A DNA stretch of 18,705 bases from Mangrovibacterium sp047972415. Its GTDB lineage: Bacteria > Bacteroidota > Bacteroidia > Bacteroidales > Prolixibacteraceae. The notes under the pieces are model-generated. The model saw only the letters and a list, made by a program, of their open reading frames with translations, was not told where the DNA came from and did not search any database. The DNA is taken from positions 1 through 18,705 of the forward strand of contig JBKEAN010000202.1 in NCBI GenBank assembly GCA_047972415.1, written 5' to 3'. This document shows positions 1 to 7,233 of this stretch, piece after piece. Position 1 is the stretch's first letter. Each line of letters begins with the position of its first letter. Made by a program: the position numbers and the translations under genes.

Positions 1-696
1 CAAAAAGCCATTGATACCCGCGATAAATTATTCAGCATTATTGCACACGACCTGCGCAGCCCACTGATTTCCATTTCAAACTTTGTTCAACTGGTTAGTA
101 TTTACCTGCGCGACCAAAAGTTCGACTCCATACAACGGCTTGCGACCGATATGGACCGAAAAAACACGCAGGTACTGCAACTTACCGATAATTTGCTAAA
201 CTGGGCCCAAGCCCAATCGGGGGCGCTTCGACCCAAAACCGAACAAATTAGCTTGAAACAAATACTCGACGAGTGTGACGAATTGTACCAGCAAATTGCC
301 ACCGATAAACAAATTGAGCTCACAATGCCCGAAGAGTCCGGCTACCAGGTTATTGCCGACCGGAATATGCTCTGCACCATTTGCCGGAACCTGATTAATA
401 ACGCCCTGAAATTTACTCCGCGTAAAGGCCGCATCGAAATCTCCTGTTTCGCCGATGGGCAAATGGTTTGGGTGAACGTTACCGACAGCGGTATTGGTAT
501 TGCCAACGAAAAAATAACCCGCTTGTTTTCGCCCAATAAATCAGATGTTTTACTCGGAACAGAAGGTGAAAACAGCAGCGGGCTGGGACTGTTGCTTTGC
601 AAAGAATTTATCGACATTATGAATGGCCAGATACGGGTTGAAAGCGAAAAAGGAAAGGGTAGCTGTTTCAGCGTCGGGATTCCGCAGCACGTGTAA
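1..696 (+). CDS. Sensor histidine kinase, C-terminal part (5' end outside window)
   Basis: This is the last 231 residues of a membrane or cytoplasmic two-component histidine kinase that runs in from the left edge. The H-box FSIIAHDLRSPL is at visible residues 11-22, with the phospho-accepting His at 16. The HATPase_c part follows: the N-box RNLINNALKF (129-138, Asn134), the G1 box DSGIGI (162-167) and the G2 box SSGLGL (192-197). The protein ends with the usual final strand and has no receiver domain, so the visible part is a plain kinase and not a hybrid one. Kinases with this type of H-box in Bacteroidota often carry TPR or 7TMR-type sensor regions upstream, but that part is not visible. 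No partner regulator lies next to it, so its signal is unknown. Confidence 0.93.
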   Translation, partial: QKAIDTRDKLFSIIAHDLRSPLISISNFVQLVSIYLRDQKFDSIQRLATDMDRKNTQVLQLTDNLLNWAQAQSGALRPKTEQISLKQILDECDELYQQIATDKQIELTMPEESGYQVIADRNMLCTICRNLINNALKFTPRKGRIEISCFADGQMVWVNVTDSGIGIANEKITRLFSPNKSDVLLGTEGENSSGLGLLLCKEFIDIMNGQIRVESEKGKGSCFSVGIPQHV

Positions 697-823
697 ACAA
701 CAACTCCCCCCGCTCGCTTTTTGAGCGTAATAAGTTTTGCCACGCCACTTTTTGCCGCCTTCCGAAAATGAACAAAACCCCGTATCCCGGTTGTTTTTAG
801 TTTTCAACCCAAACAAAAACGGT

Positions 824-1447
824 ATGAACCCAAAAGTTGACAACTATCTGAAAGAAGGCTGCGGACGCTGTCCGCTGGTGAGCACCCCCGAATGCAAAGT
901 ACACCGCTGGCCCAATGAGCTGAGCCGGTTGCGCCAGCTACTACTGGACTGCGGGCTAACGGAAGAACTGAAATGGAGCATTCCGTGCTACACACATAGC
1001 GGGAAAAACATTGTAATGCTGGCAGCTTTTAAAGACTACTTTGCCCTGAGTTTTTTTAAAGGAGTACTGTTGAAAGACCCTAAAAAATTGCTGCAAGCCC
1101 CCGGCGAAAACTCGCAATCGGTACGGATGTTCCGGTTTACCTCCATCAACCAAATTGAAGATGCGCCTGACTTGATAAAAACTTATGTACTTGAAGCGAT
1201 TGAGATTGAAAAAACCGGACTTAAACCAGCTCGAACACAAAGCACTAGCTTTGAATTGCCAGACGAGTTGTTGCAGAAATTTGAAGAATTCCCACCATTA
1301 AAGAAGGCTTTCGAATCGCTCTCTACCGGGCGCCAACGGGGTTACGTACTCTTTTTTGCCGCCCCAAAACAATCCCCCACCCGCAGTTCGCGCATTGAAA
1401 AATGCCTGCCTCAAATTCTTGCCGGAAAAGGCCTGCATGACCGGTAA
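824..1447 (+). CDS. DUF1801 / YdeI-like (OmdA-associated) family protein
   Basis: This is a 207-residue soluble protein. The N-terminal two thirds resemble DUF1801 (YdhG-like), including the segment around EELKWSIPCYTH and the following KDYFALSFFKG. The C-terminus has the YdeI-type ending: RGYVLFFAAPKQSPTRSSRI and then KCLPQILAGKGLHDR. YdeI-type proteins have been linked to stress or antimicrobial-peptide tolerance in enterobacteria, but the biochemical role is not settled and I do not claim one. The ATG at 824 was chosen because the family alignment begins just after it; an in-frame TTG at 737 would add 29 residues with no family resemblance. The gene follows the kinase fragment after a 127-base gap and converges on pstB, 59 bases away. 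No strong terminator is visible in that gap. Confidence 0.88.
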   Translation: MNPKVDNYLKEGCGRCPLVSTPECKVHRWPNELSRLRQLLLDCGLTEELKWSIPCYTHSGKNIVMLAAFKDYFALSFFKGVLLKDPKKLLQAPGENSQSVRMFRFTSINQIEDAPDLIKTYVLEAIEIEKTGLKPARTQSTSFELPDELLQKFEEFPPLKKAFESLSTGRQRGYVLFFAAPKQSPTRSSRIEKCLPQILAGKGLHDR

Positions 1448-1506
1448 ATTGATGTTTGTTCAGAAAAAATTTAATTGTCAAATTCGCAGTCAGGACTATT
1501 CCTCCA

Positions 1507-2337
1507 CTAATTGCCATCAACCAAATATTTTTGAAGAATGGCTGTTTTCGGATTTTTCAGAATATCGCCCGGAGCGCCCTGCTCTACAATTTCTCCATCG
1601 TACATAAACACCACATGGTCGGCCAAACGAATGGCCTGCCGCAGCACATGGGTCACCAAAATTATGGTGTAATGCTGTCTCAATTCCTTAAACAGGTTTT
1701 CGATGGTTTTTGTCGAAATCGGGTCAAGGGCCGAAGTTGGCTCGTCGGCCAGAATGATAGTTGGTTTCACCGCCAAGCCACGCGCCAGGCACAAGCGTTG
1801 TTGTTGCCCGATGGACAAGCTGGTTGCAGGCGAATTCAACCGGTCCTTCACCTCTTCCCACAAACCCACTTTCCTTAGGTTACTCTCTACCGCATGGTTA
1901 ACTAGTTTGCGGTTCCGGATGCCCTTCAACTTTAAGCCATAGGCTACGTTCTTATAAATTGAAACCGGCAGCGGGAACGGCCGTTGCGATAAAAGCCCCA
2001 TTTTTTGGCGCATCTCCGGAAGGTTCAGGGAAGCCTTCAGAATATCCTCGCCGTTAATCAGCACTTCGCCTTCAACCTGTAGTTCGCGGTGCAAATCGGT
2101 AAGGCGGTTCAATGTTTTCAGCAAAGTTGTTTTTCCGCAACCCGAGGGGCCTAATAGTACCACCACTTGGTTTTGCGGAATATCGAGTGAAATATTTTTC
2201 AGAATCTGCCGCTGCTTGGCGTAAACATTCAACCCTTTTATTTGCACTATCGGCCAAGCCGGGTCATTACGCAAAACGGTGAGGCGTCCGGCCTCTGCCG
2301 CATTCTCGTTCGTATTCTTTTTAATGTCGCTAAACAT
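1507..2337 (-). CDS. pstB: Phosphate ABC transporter ATP-binding protein PstB
   Basis: This 276-residue cytoplasmic ATPase powers the PstCA channel. Visible motifs are Walker A GPSGCGKTT (63-71), the Q-loop Gln118 in SQRPFPLPVSIYKNVAYG (a clear PstB hallmark), a signature motif LSIGQQQRL (174-182), Walker B ILADEPTSALDP (195-206) and the switch His230. The signature has Ile where LSGGQ is usual, and Walker B reads ADEPTSALDP where E. coli-type PstB has MDEPCSALDP. It is the last gene of the operon, 11 bases after pstA. An AGGAGA Shine-Dalgarno sequence lies 7 bases before the ATG and overlaps the pstA stop codon, which suggests translational coupling; such sites are uncommon in Bacteroidota. 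No phoU follows, although it often accompanies pstB. A related oxyanion is a less likely substrate. Confidence 0.93.
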   Translation of the reverse strand: MFSDIKKNTNENAAEAGRLTVLRNDPAWPIVQIKGLNVYAKQRQILKNISLDIPQNQVVVLLGPSGCGKTTLLKTLNRLTDLHRELQVEGEVLINGEDILKASLNLPEMRQKMGLLSQRPFPLPVSIYKNVAYGLKLKGIRNRKLVNHAVESNLRKVGLWEEVKDRLNSPATSLSIGQQQRLCLARGLAVKPTIILADEPTSALDPISTKTIENLFKELRQHYTIILVTHVLRQAIRLADHVVFMYDGEIVEQGAPGDILKNPKTAILQKYLVDGN

Positions 2338-2348
2338 GATTGGTTCTC

Positions 2349-3203
2349 CTATTTAATGGCGTTTTTCGAGTAGCGTTTCGACAGCAATCGCGCCGAAATG
2401 CTGATAACTAAAATGAAAAAAGTAAGCAGCACGGCTGCGGCATACGCGCGCTGGCGCACTTCTTCGATGGGCGAACTGAGCTGAAAGAAAATGGCCAGTG
2501 GCAGTGTCGCCACCGGTTCGCCCAGTGTTTGCGGAATATTGTCGGTGTAGCCGGCCGTAAATAAAACCGATGCAGCATCGCCAATTCCCCGGCCAAAAGC
2601 CAGTAGCAAAGCGGTAATAAAACCGGAAAAACCTTGCTTCAGAACCACATTCACTGCTGTTTCGGTCCGGGTTGAACCAAGCGAAAGGGCCACCTCTTGC
2701 ATCTCAACCGGAATAGTTTTCAGCACCTCGTCGAAAGCACGTACCAGTATGGGCGTAATCAGCAGGGCCACGGTAATCATTCCGGCCAGCAGCGAAGCGT
2801 TTAATCCCAAATACAACATTACTACAAAACCAAAAGCCCCATACACAATCGACGGAATGCCCCAAAGTGCATCGAGCAAATAGCGGATAGCATGTTGAAC
2901 GCGCTTAAAGCGAATGAGCTGCACATTGATAAACAAGGCTGCCGGCAACCCGATAACCACGGCGATGAGGCTAGCCCCCAGCGACAGGTAAACAGAGCCA
3001 ACAATGGCATTCAGAATACCACCTTCGCCCCCGAAATAATAGCCACCTTGCGGCAACTCGGTTATCATACTCAACGATAGGGCACGCATGCCTTTGGCAA
3101 ATACGACAACCAAAATAAACAGCAAAATACCAATTACCGAATACGCCGATACGAAGCTGATCGTCCGCCAGATTCGTTCTTCAACAATGCGCCCTCTTCT
3201 CAT
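2349..3203 (-). CDS. pstA: Phosphate ABC transporter permease PstA
   Basis: This 284-residue inner-membrane permease is one half of the PstCA channel. It has about six hydrophobic segments, starting near residues 18-36 and ending near 255-272. The Pst-type segment WGIPSIVYGAFG (114-125) and the EAA coupling loop EVALSLGSTRTETAVNVVLKQ (170-190) are clear. In the motif usually seen as R-x-x-GETAPLL, this protein has GRGIGDAASVLFTAG, with Arg205 kept and Asp209 in place of Glu. The start codon overlaps the pstC stop as ATGA, which indicates translational coupling. PstA and PstC are alike, and the assignment rests on gene order and on this segment. Confidence 0.92.
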   Translation of the reverse strand: MRRGRIVEERIWRTISFVSAYSVIGILLFILVVVFAKGMRALSLSMITELPQGGYYFGGEGGILNAIVGSVYLSLGASLIAVVIGLPAALFINVQLIRFKRVQHAIRYLLDALWGIPSIVYGAFGFVVMLYLGLNASLLAGMITVALLITPILVRAFDEVLKTIPVEMQEVALSLGSTRTETAVNVVLKQGFSGFITALLLAFGRGIGDAASVLFTAGYTDNIPQTLGEPVATLPLAIFFQLSSPIEEVRQRAYAAAVLLTFFILVISISARLLSKRYSKNAIK

Positions 3204-4087
3204 ATTTTTTCGCCTTTATAAATAAAATACCTGAAAAACAGGTTTATGATTAAAATGATAACAAAGAGCAGCAGCGCCGCCAACATTAGCGCCGAGTCGT
3301 AATTCGGAATCGACATCATTTCGCCATAATTATTGGCGATGAGTGCAGGCAGCGGATAGCCCGGTTTTAGCGGCGACACCGAGTGCTGGATGGTATTACC
3401 CACCACCATTAGTACGGCAATGGTTTCGCCAAAGGCTTTTACTATACCAAGGCCAAATGCCGACACCATACCTGCCAGCCCGCGACGGAAAATGACATGT
3501 TTAACCATCTCCCAATGCGTAGCCCCCAGCGAAAGCGAAGCTTCCTTCATTCCAACCGGTATGGTTTGAAACACTTCAATCAGCATATTCAGCATGTACG
3601 GAATACACATTACTGCGAGCACCATGCCCCCGGCCAACACGCTGTAGCCGCTGCTGGTTACCCCAAACAGCGGCGCCACCGTACCCGATACAAACGGCAC
3701 AATCACCAGCACGCCCCAAACCCCGTAAACCACCGAGGGAATACCTGCCAAAATGTCGATAACCGGGAGCATCAACCACAACAGGTTACGGTGTGCAAAC
3801 TGAGTGAGGTAAACGGCGGCCAGCAAACAAACCGGCGCCGATAATAAAAACGAAATAAGGCTGACGTAAGCTGAACTGTAGATAAATGGCCAGAAACCAA
3901 ATTCGCCTTTCATCGGAAACCAGTTTTCGGAAAAAATTAAATCGACCGGGGAATACTGCGAAAACAAAGGCGCCGATTTTACACACAAACCAATACCAAT
4001 GAAAACCGGAATCAGCAGGAGCAAATACAGCCCCATCCGCATCCAAGCCGAAATAAACAAGTCGATAAGACGTCGTTTTATATTCAT
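3200..4087 (-). CDS. pstC: Phosphate ABC transporter permease PstC
   Basis: This 295-residue inner-membrane permease pairs with PstA. The first membrane segment is near residues 17-36 and the last near 266-289. Pst-type motifs are AGIPSVVYGVWG (114-125), the EAA loop EASLSLGATHWEMVKHVIF (182-200) and GIVKAFGETIAVLMVVGNT (214-232). In the last motif the usual Arg before GET is Lys217, while Glu221 is kept. E. coli PstC has a functionally important Arg at this place, so the change is conservative but notable. The gene is 89 bases after pstS, the longest gap inside the operon, and that gap contains a small hairpin. It overlaps pstA by four bases. Confidence 0.92.
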   Translation of the reverse strand: MNIKRRLIDLFISAWMRMGLYLLLLIPVFIGIGLCVKSAPLFSQYSPVDLIFSENWFPMKGEFGFWPFIYSSAYVSLISFLLSAPVCLLAAVYLTQFAHRNLLWLMLPVIDILAGIPSVVYGVWGVLVIVPFVSGTVAPLFGVTSSGYSVLAGGMVLAVMCIPYMLNMLIEVFQTIPVGMKEASLSLGATHWEMVKHVIFRRGLAGMVSAFGLGIVKAFGETIAVLMVVGNTIQHSVSPLKPGYPLPALIANNYGEMMSIPNYDSALMLAALLLFVIILIINLFFRYFIYKGEKI

Positions 4088-4146
4088 TTTGTTGACCTAT
4101 TGACGGTGGAACGGATGGTTTGCAATTCCGATTGAGCTTGCACAAC

Positions 4147-4172
4147 TTCGGGTTACTAAATATCCGCCCGAA
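4147..4172 (-). other. Intercistronic hairpin between pstS and pstC
   Basis: TTCGGG and CCCGAA form a 6-bp GC-rich stem with a 14-base loop, starting 4 bases after the pstS stop codon. There is no following U-run, so it is not a typical terminator. Stem-loops placed after a binding-protein gene often protect its mRNA from 3' decay and favour higher expression of the binding protein. That role is inferred here. Confidence 0.4.
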
Positions 4173-4176
4173 TCGA

Positions 4177-5115
4177 TTACTTTAATTTTTGAAGTTCTTC
4201 CTCCAGCTTTTCCGGGGATAAGGGAACATAGCCGGCCTCCGAAACAAATGCTTGCCCCTTGGTAACAACCCATTGCAGAAAGTTTAGTGTGACCTGTTTC
4301 GTGGGTTTTCCCTTTGCCACCAGGTACAACTCGCGGGCCGGCGGCGAAGGATATTTCCCTTCGGCAATAGCACTCAGCACATTCGGAAAACTATCGTAAA
4401 AATCTTCATCCGGATCAAGCTGGCCGTTTTCATCCACATCAATCGGAATCACTTCAATGCCTTCATTTTTTTGTCCGGTTTTCTGGTTGTACAGGTAGAT
4501 GGTATTGTTGTAACCCACCCCATTCGCATCTTTCAACACGGCATCAGCCAGCCCCGGATCGCCAAACACACCTATGCCTTTCAGGTCTTCCTGGTGGACA
4601 TTTAAATAGGCCGCCCAGGTTTCGGCGGCCCCACAAGCGTCGCTGCGTGTAAACACATTCACCGCTTGGTCAATGCTAATGCCTTCAATTTGTTTCCAGT
4701 TTGTAACTTCACCCGTCACATAAATCTTATGAAACTCAGTGCGGGTCAATCCACGTTTGTGCAATTCTACCGCCACCGGGTTGCTTTTGTTAATGGTTGG
4801 AATCACGGCATCTTTGGTCACGTCGATCCACCAAACACCTTTTGCTTTTTCGGCTTCGCTTATTTCGCGCGAAAACATGCCCAAGTCAACTGTTCCCGAC
4901 AAGGCGTCGGCCATTCCTTTGCCGGCACCACCGGCCGAAATATTGAAGCGTATTTCAGGATGTTCCTTCTTGTACTCTTCGCTCCATTTTACCACCAGCG
5001 GATACAAGGCAAAAGCTCCCGAAAGACTGATTGTTTCATCCTGCTTTTTCCCCGAACAAGACGACAATAGATAAACAAGTACCAGTCCCAACCATTTTAT
5101 TTGATTGAATTTCAT
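4177..5115 (-). CDS. pstS: PstS-like phosphate-binding lipoprotein
   Basis: This 312-residue substrate-binding protein delivers phosphate to PstCA. The N-terminus is a lipoprotein signal with lipobox LSSC, Cys20 being the predicted lipidated residue, so it should be membrane-anchored. The binding-protein fold is seen from SLSGAFALYPLV (30-41), through SAGGAGKGMADALSGTVDLG (60-79), to TRSDACGAAETWAAYL (156-171). The last motif sits where E. coli-type PstS has RSDGSGTT, so the phosphate-contact loop differs in the SGT part. I believe this form is common among Bacteroidota homologues, but I cannot check that here. The gene starts 5 bases after the porin-like gene ends, so the two are surely cotranscribed. 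Phosphate is the best guess; another oxyanion is possible. Confidence 0.87.
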   Translation of the reverse strand: MKFNQIKWLGLVLVYLLSSCSGKKQDETISLSGAFALYPLVVKWSEEYKKEHPEIRFNISAGGAGKGMADALSGTVDLGMFSREISEAEKAKGVWWIDVTKDAVIPTINKSNPVAVELHKRGLTRTEFHKIYVTGEVTNWKQIEGISIDQAVNVFTRSDACGAAETWAAYLNVHQEDLKGIGVFGDPGLADAVLKDANGVGYNNTIYLYNQKTGQKNEGIEVIPIDVDENGQLDPDEDFYDSFPNVLSAIAEGKYPSPPARELYLVAKGKPTKQVTLNFLQWVVTKGQAFVSEAGYVPLSPEKLEEELQKLK

Positions 5116-5120
5116 CGTAA

Positions 5121-6401
5121 TTATATTTTTTGTTTGTAATTATTTTCGTTGAATAGCTGCGGTGTAATGCTCAACTGCAAGTAGAAATAGTGCGAAAAAC
5201 CATTATCGGCAACTGACTGAACCGCTTTCAGGCTTTCGGTTGGCAGGTAAAATAAATAGCCGCTTTCCAGGCTACCCCACTTCGAAAAGCGATGAGCCAT
5301 TAGCAGATCATTTTCGAAGCCGAGTGATTTTTTATCGGGCGTGTTTTCGTTGGATTGCGCCAGCCAGAAATACCAGCAAGTATTCCGGAGCGACGTTTTT
5401 TCGGAAAACGCCCAGTTTAAAAAGCTATAGCAACCGGTCAGCCCACCCTCTTTTGTATTCGAATTAAAGGTTCGGAAGTAGTCCATCCCTCCAAAAAAAG
5501 CGTGGCGCGAACCATAAAGTACATCAAACAAACGATCGGTCCCACCCGCCTTTTTATTACCCGACAGGTAATTCAACCCAATTCCCGGGGTTAATTTGCC
5601 AAGTTTGCAACTGCTTTCAACGTCGAATAAAAGCGCGCTCACATCGGCCCCCGTCTGATTTTTTCCGAACTGATAATAAAAATTGCCACTCAAGTTCCAA
5701 TCGCCTTGCTTCAGCTTCCCGTAAACGCCTGTTGTATGACGGAAATATTGCTTGCTATGAGTCTCCGATTTCGTTTGACCGGAAGCAATATGGCTGAGCG
5801 AGAGACTTCTGCCATCATCGGGTTGGTAGCCTGCCCACACCAAGGCGAGCGACTTAATTCGGGCCGAACTGTACAAGTTATCGGTACTGTTTTCGCCGGT
5901 TGAGTTCCAACACGCTGCCGTATGCACATTCCAGTCCGGAAGCGCATATTTGAACACGATGGCATCGTAAGCCAAGCCGCACTGGCTCCAATTGCGGGCA
6001 GCCAACATTCGCTGGTTGTCGTAAACCAATTGCTGCCAGCCAAAGGTGACCGATGTTTTTGTTCCGGTTTTCAGCACCGCATACGCTTCAAACAAATCAA
6101 GCGATGCTTCGTCTCCAAATACGCCGGTACCGGTACTTCCTTGCTCGTCGCCCCAAACCCGCACATCCTGAGGGCTCAACTTCAGCAGTAAGCCTTCGGT
6201 TTCGTATGCAAAACTAATTCGTGTTCGCTGCGAAACAAAGTAAACCGCTTCGGTATTGGTTGCCGCAAGTTTTTGGAAACCGTGGCGCATTTCGAGGCGG
6301 TTCCGGAATTGCGCATCAACCTTCAGTTGGGCAAGCGCAGGCCCGGTGCCCTGAATCAGCAACACGGTAAAAAGGAATAACGGCCGTTGAAGGGTTATCA
6401 T
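5121..6401 (-). CDS. Outer-membrane porin, alginate-export-like beta barrel
   Basis: This 426-residue protein has a Sec signal peptide (hydrophobic core about 8-19, likely cleavage after ALA at 22-24, before Gln25). Alternating strands rich in Tyr, Trp and Phe follow, and the protein ends with an aromatic-rich strand (HYFYLQLSITPQLF), as in outer-membrane barrels. Segments such as DVRVWGDEQG, LFEAYAVLKTG and WQQLVYDNQRMLAARNW recall the alginate_exp (AlgE-like) family, which in Bacteroidota often serves as a general label for uncharacterised porins. The ATG at 6401 gives a clean signal peptide; a TTG at 6425 would add eight residues and fits less well. It is the first gene of the pst operon, so it probably passes phosphate or phosphate-containing compounds across the outer membrane. 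The substrate is inferred only from context. Confidence 0.82.
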   Translation of the reverse strand: MITLQRPLFLFTVLLIQGTGPALAQLKVDAQFRNRLEMRHGFQKLAATNTEAVYFVSQRTRISFAYETEGLLLKLSPQDVRVWGDEQGSTGTGVFGDEASLDLFEAYAVLKTGTKTSVTFGWQQLVYDNQRMLAARNWSQCGLAYDAIVFKYALPDWNVHTAACWNSTGENSTDNLYSSARIKSLALVWAGYQPDDGRSLSLSHIASGQTKSETHSKQYFRHTTGVYGKLKQGDWNLSGNFYYQFGKNQTGADVSALLFDVESSCKLGKLTPGIGLNYLSGNKKAGGTDRLFDVLYGSRHAFFGGMDYFRTFNSNTKEGGLTGCYSFLNWAFSEKTSLRNTCWYFWLAQSNENTPDKKSLGFENDLLMAHRFSKWGSLESGYLFYLPTESLKAVQSVADNGFSHYFYLQLSITPQLFNENNYKQKI

Positions 6402-6588
6402 TGTTTGGGCATTTGTACGAAGCAAAGCTACCCGATGGTTGCATGAGCCAAAACAGCGTTAAAACCTAAATTGAGTATACGTAAATTGACGTAGTTGAAT
6501 ACGCAAAAAAAAGCAGCGTGAGGAAGGCCCGGCAATAACTGGGTAAAACAATAGCTATGCGCACAGTGTAACAAACGCGCTGTTCTGT
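6402..6588 (-). promoter_or_regulatory. Control region of the porin-pst operon
   Basis: This 187-base gap separates the response regulator stop from the porin start. Reading the minus strand, TAGCTTTG (6423-6430) fits the Bacteroidota -7 element TAnnTTTG, and TTTG (6449-6452) lies 18 bases upstream as a -33 element. That would place the transcript start near 6416, with a leader of about 15 bases. A repeat cluster upstream (6471-6504) is a plausible activator site. No convincing terminator was found after the response regulator gene, so some readthrough from it is possible. Confidence 0.5.
6471..6504. repeat. Clustered TTGA / TACGT repeats upstream of the pst promoter
   Basis: Three TTGA words occur at 6471, 6486 and 6495. 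TTGAGTATACG (6471-6481) and TTGAATACG (6495-6503) form an imperfect direct repeat, and between them TACGT (6478-6482) and ACGTA (6489-6493) form an inverted repeat with a 6-base spacer. The cluster lies about 55-88 bases upstream of the predicted transcript start, where an activator would bind. It matches neither a classical Pho box nor a clean NarL 7-2-7 site. Confidence 0.4.
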
Positions 6589-7233
6589 TTATTCCACCAC
6601 GTAATAGCCTTGCCTGATAGCAAATAAAACTAAAGCAACCGTGTTTTTCGAATTGGTTTTTTCGAGCAGGTTTTCACGGTGTTTGTCCACCGTACGGCGG
6701 CTCAACCGGAGTTTTTCTGCAATCTCTGCATTCGACAAGCCTTCGCAAATCAAGCGGAGAACCTCGGTTTCTCGGTCGGTAATCGGGTGCGGTTGGCTTA
6801 AATCGTCCGTTTTCTGGCGGTTCTTCACCAGCAACTGCACTATCTCGTGCGAAAAATAGTTACGTCCGCTCATCACCTCGTCTATGGCCCGCTTCACCAC
6901 CGAGAAACTGGAATTTTTCAACAGGAACCCGTCGGCTCCTGCTTCAATCATCCCTGTATAATACTGCTCGTCGGAATACATGGACAGGGCAATGATTTTT
7001 ACAGTCGGATAGCGCTGCTTTAATTCACGGGCGGCCTGAATGCCATTCATCCCGGGCATCTCGATATCGAGTAAAACCAAGTCGGCGGGAGACTGAGCGA
7101 ACCTTTCGAGCAGTTCGTGGCCGTTGTGCGCTTCAAAAACGGTAGCTACCGAATGGAGCGAACTCAGCAAAAAGCGTATGCCTTCCAAAAACAGAATATG
7201 GTCGTCAACCAAATAAACGGTGAGCTTCTTCAT
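6589..7233 (-). CDS. NarL/FixJ-type response regulator (receiver plus LuxR HTH)
   Basis: This 214-residue transcription regulator is the partner of the adjacent kinase. The receiver domain has the acidic pair Asp10-Asp11, phospho-acceptor Asp56 in VLLDIEMPGMNG, switch residue Ser84 and Lys106. The LuxR-type helix-turn-helix spans about 150-210, with ITDRETEVLRLICEGLSNAEI and the recognition segment LSRRTVDKHRENLLEKT. The ATG at 7233 overlaps the kinase stop as ATGA and places the receiver start correctly; an in-frame extension to 7293 would lie inside the kinase gene and has no family support. It lies directly upstream of, and on the same strand as, the porin-pst operon. Control of that operon is a reasonable but unproven inference, because classical pst control uses the OmpR-family regulator PhoB. 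Confidence 0.93.
   Translation of the reverse strand: MKKLTVYLVDDHILFLEGIRFLLSSLHSVATVFEAHNGHELLERFAQSPADLVLLDIEMPGMNGIQAARELKQRYPTVKIIALSMYSDEQYYTGMIEAGADGFLLKNSSFSVVKRAIDEVMSGRNYFSHEIVQLLVKNRQKTDDLSQPHPITDRETEVLRLICEGLSNAEIAEKLRLSRRTVDKHRENLLEKTNSKNTVALVLFAIRQGYYVVE

Noticed and set aside
711..727. CGCTC/GAGCG hairpin after the kinase fragment
   Set aside because: The 5-bp stem is short and no clear U-run follows, so it is too weak to call a terminator.
737..823. TTG-initiated extension of the DUF1801 gene
   Set aside because: The extra residues do not resemble the family, and the ATG at 824 fits the domain start.
1448..1506. Possible terminator between the convergent DUF1801 and pstB genes
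   Set aside because: No inverted repeat with adequate stem was found on either strand in these 59 bases.
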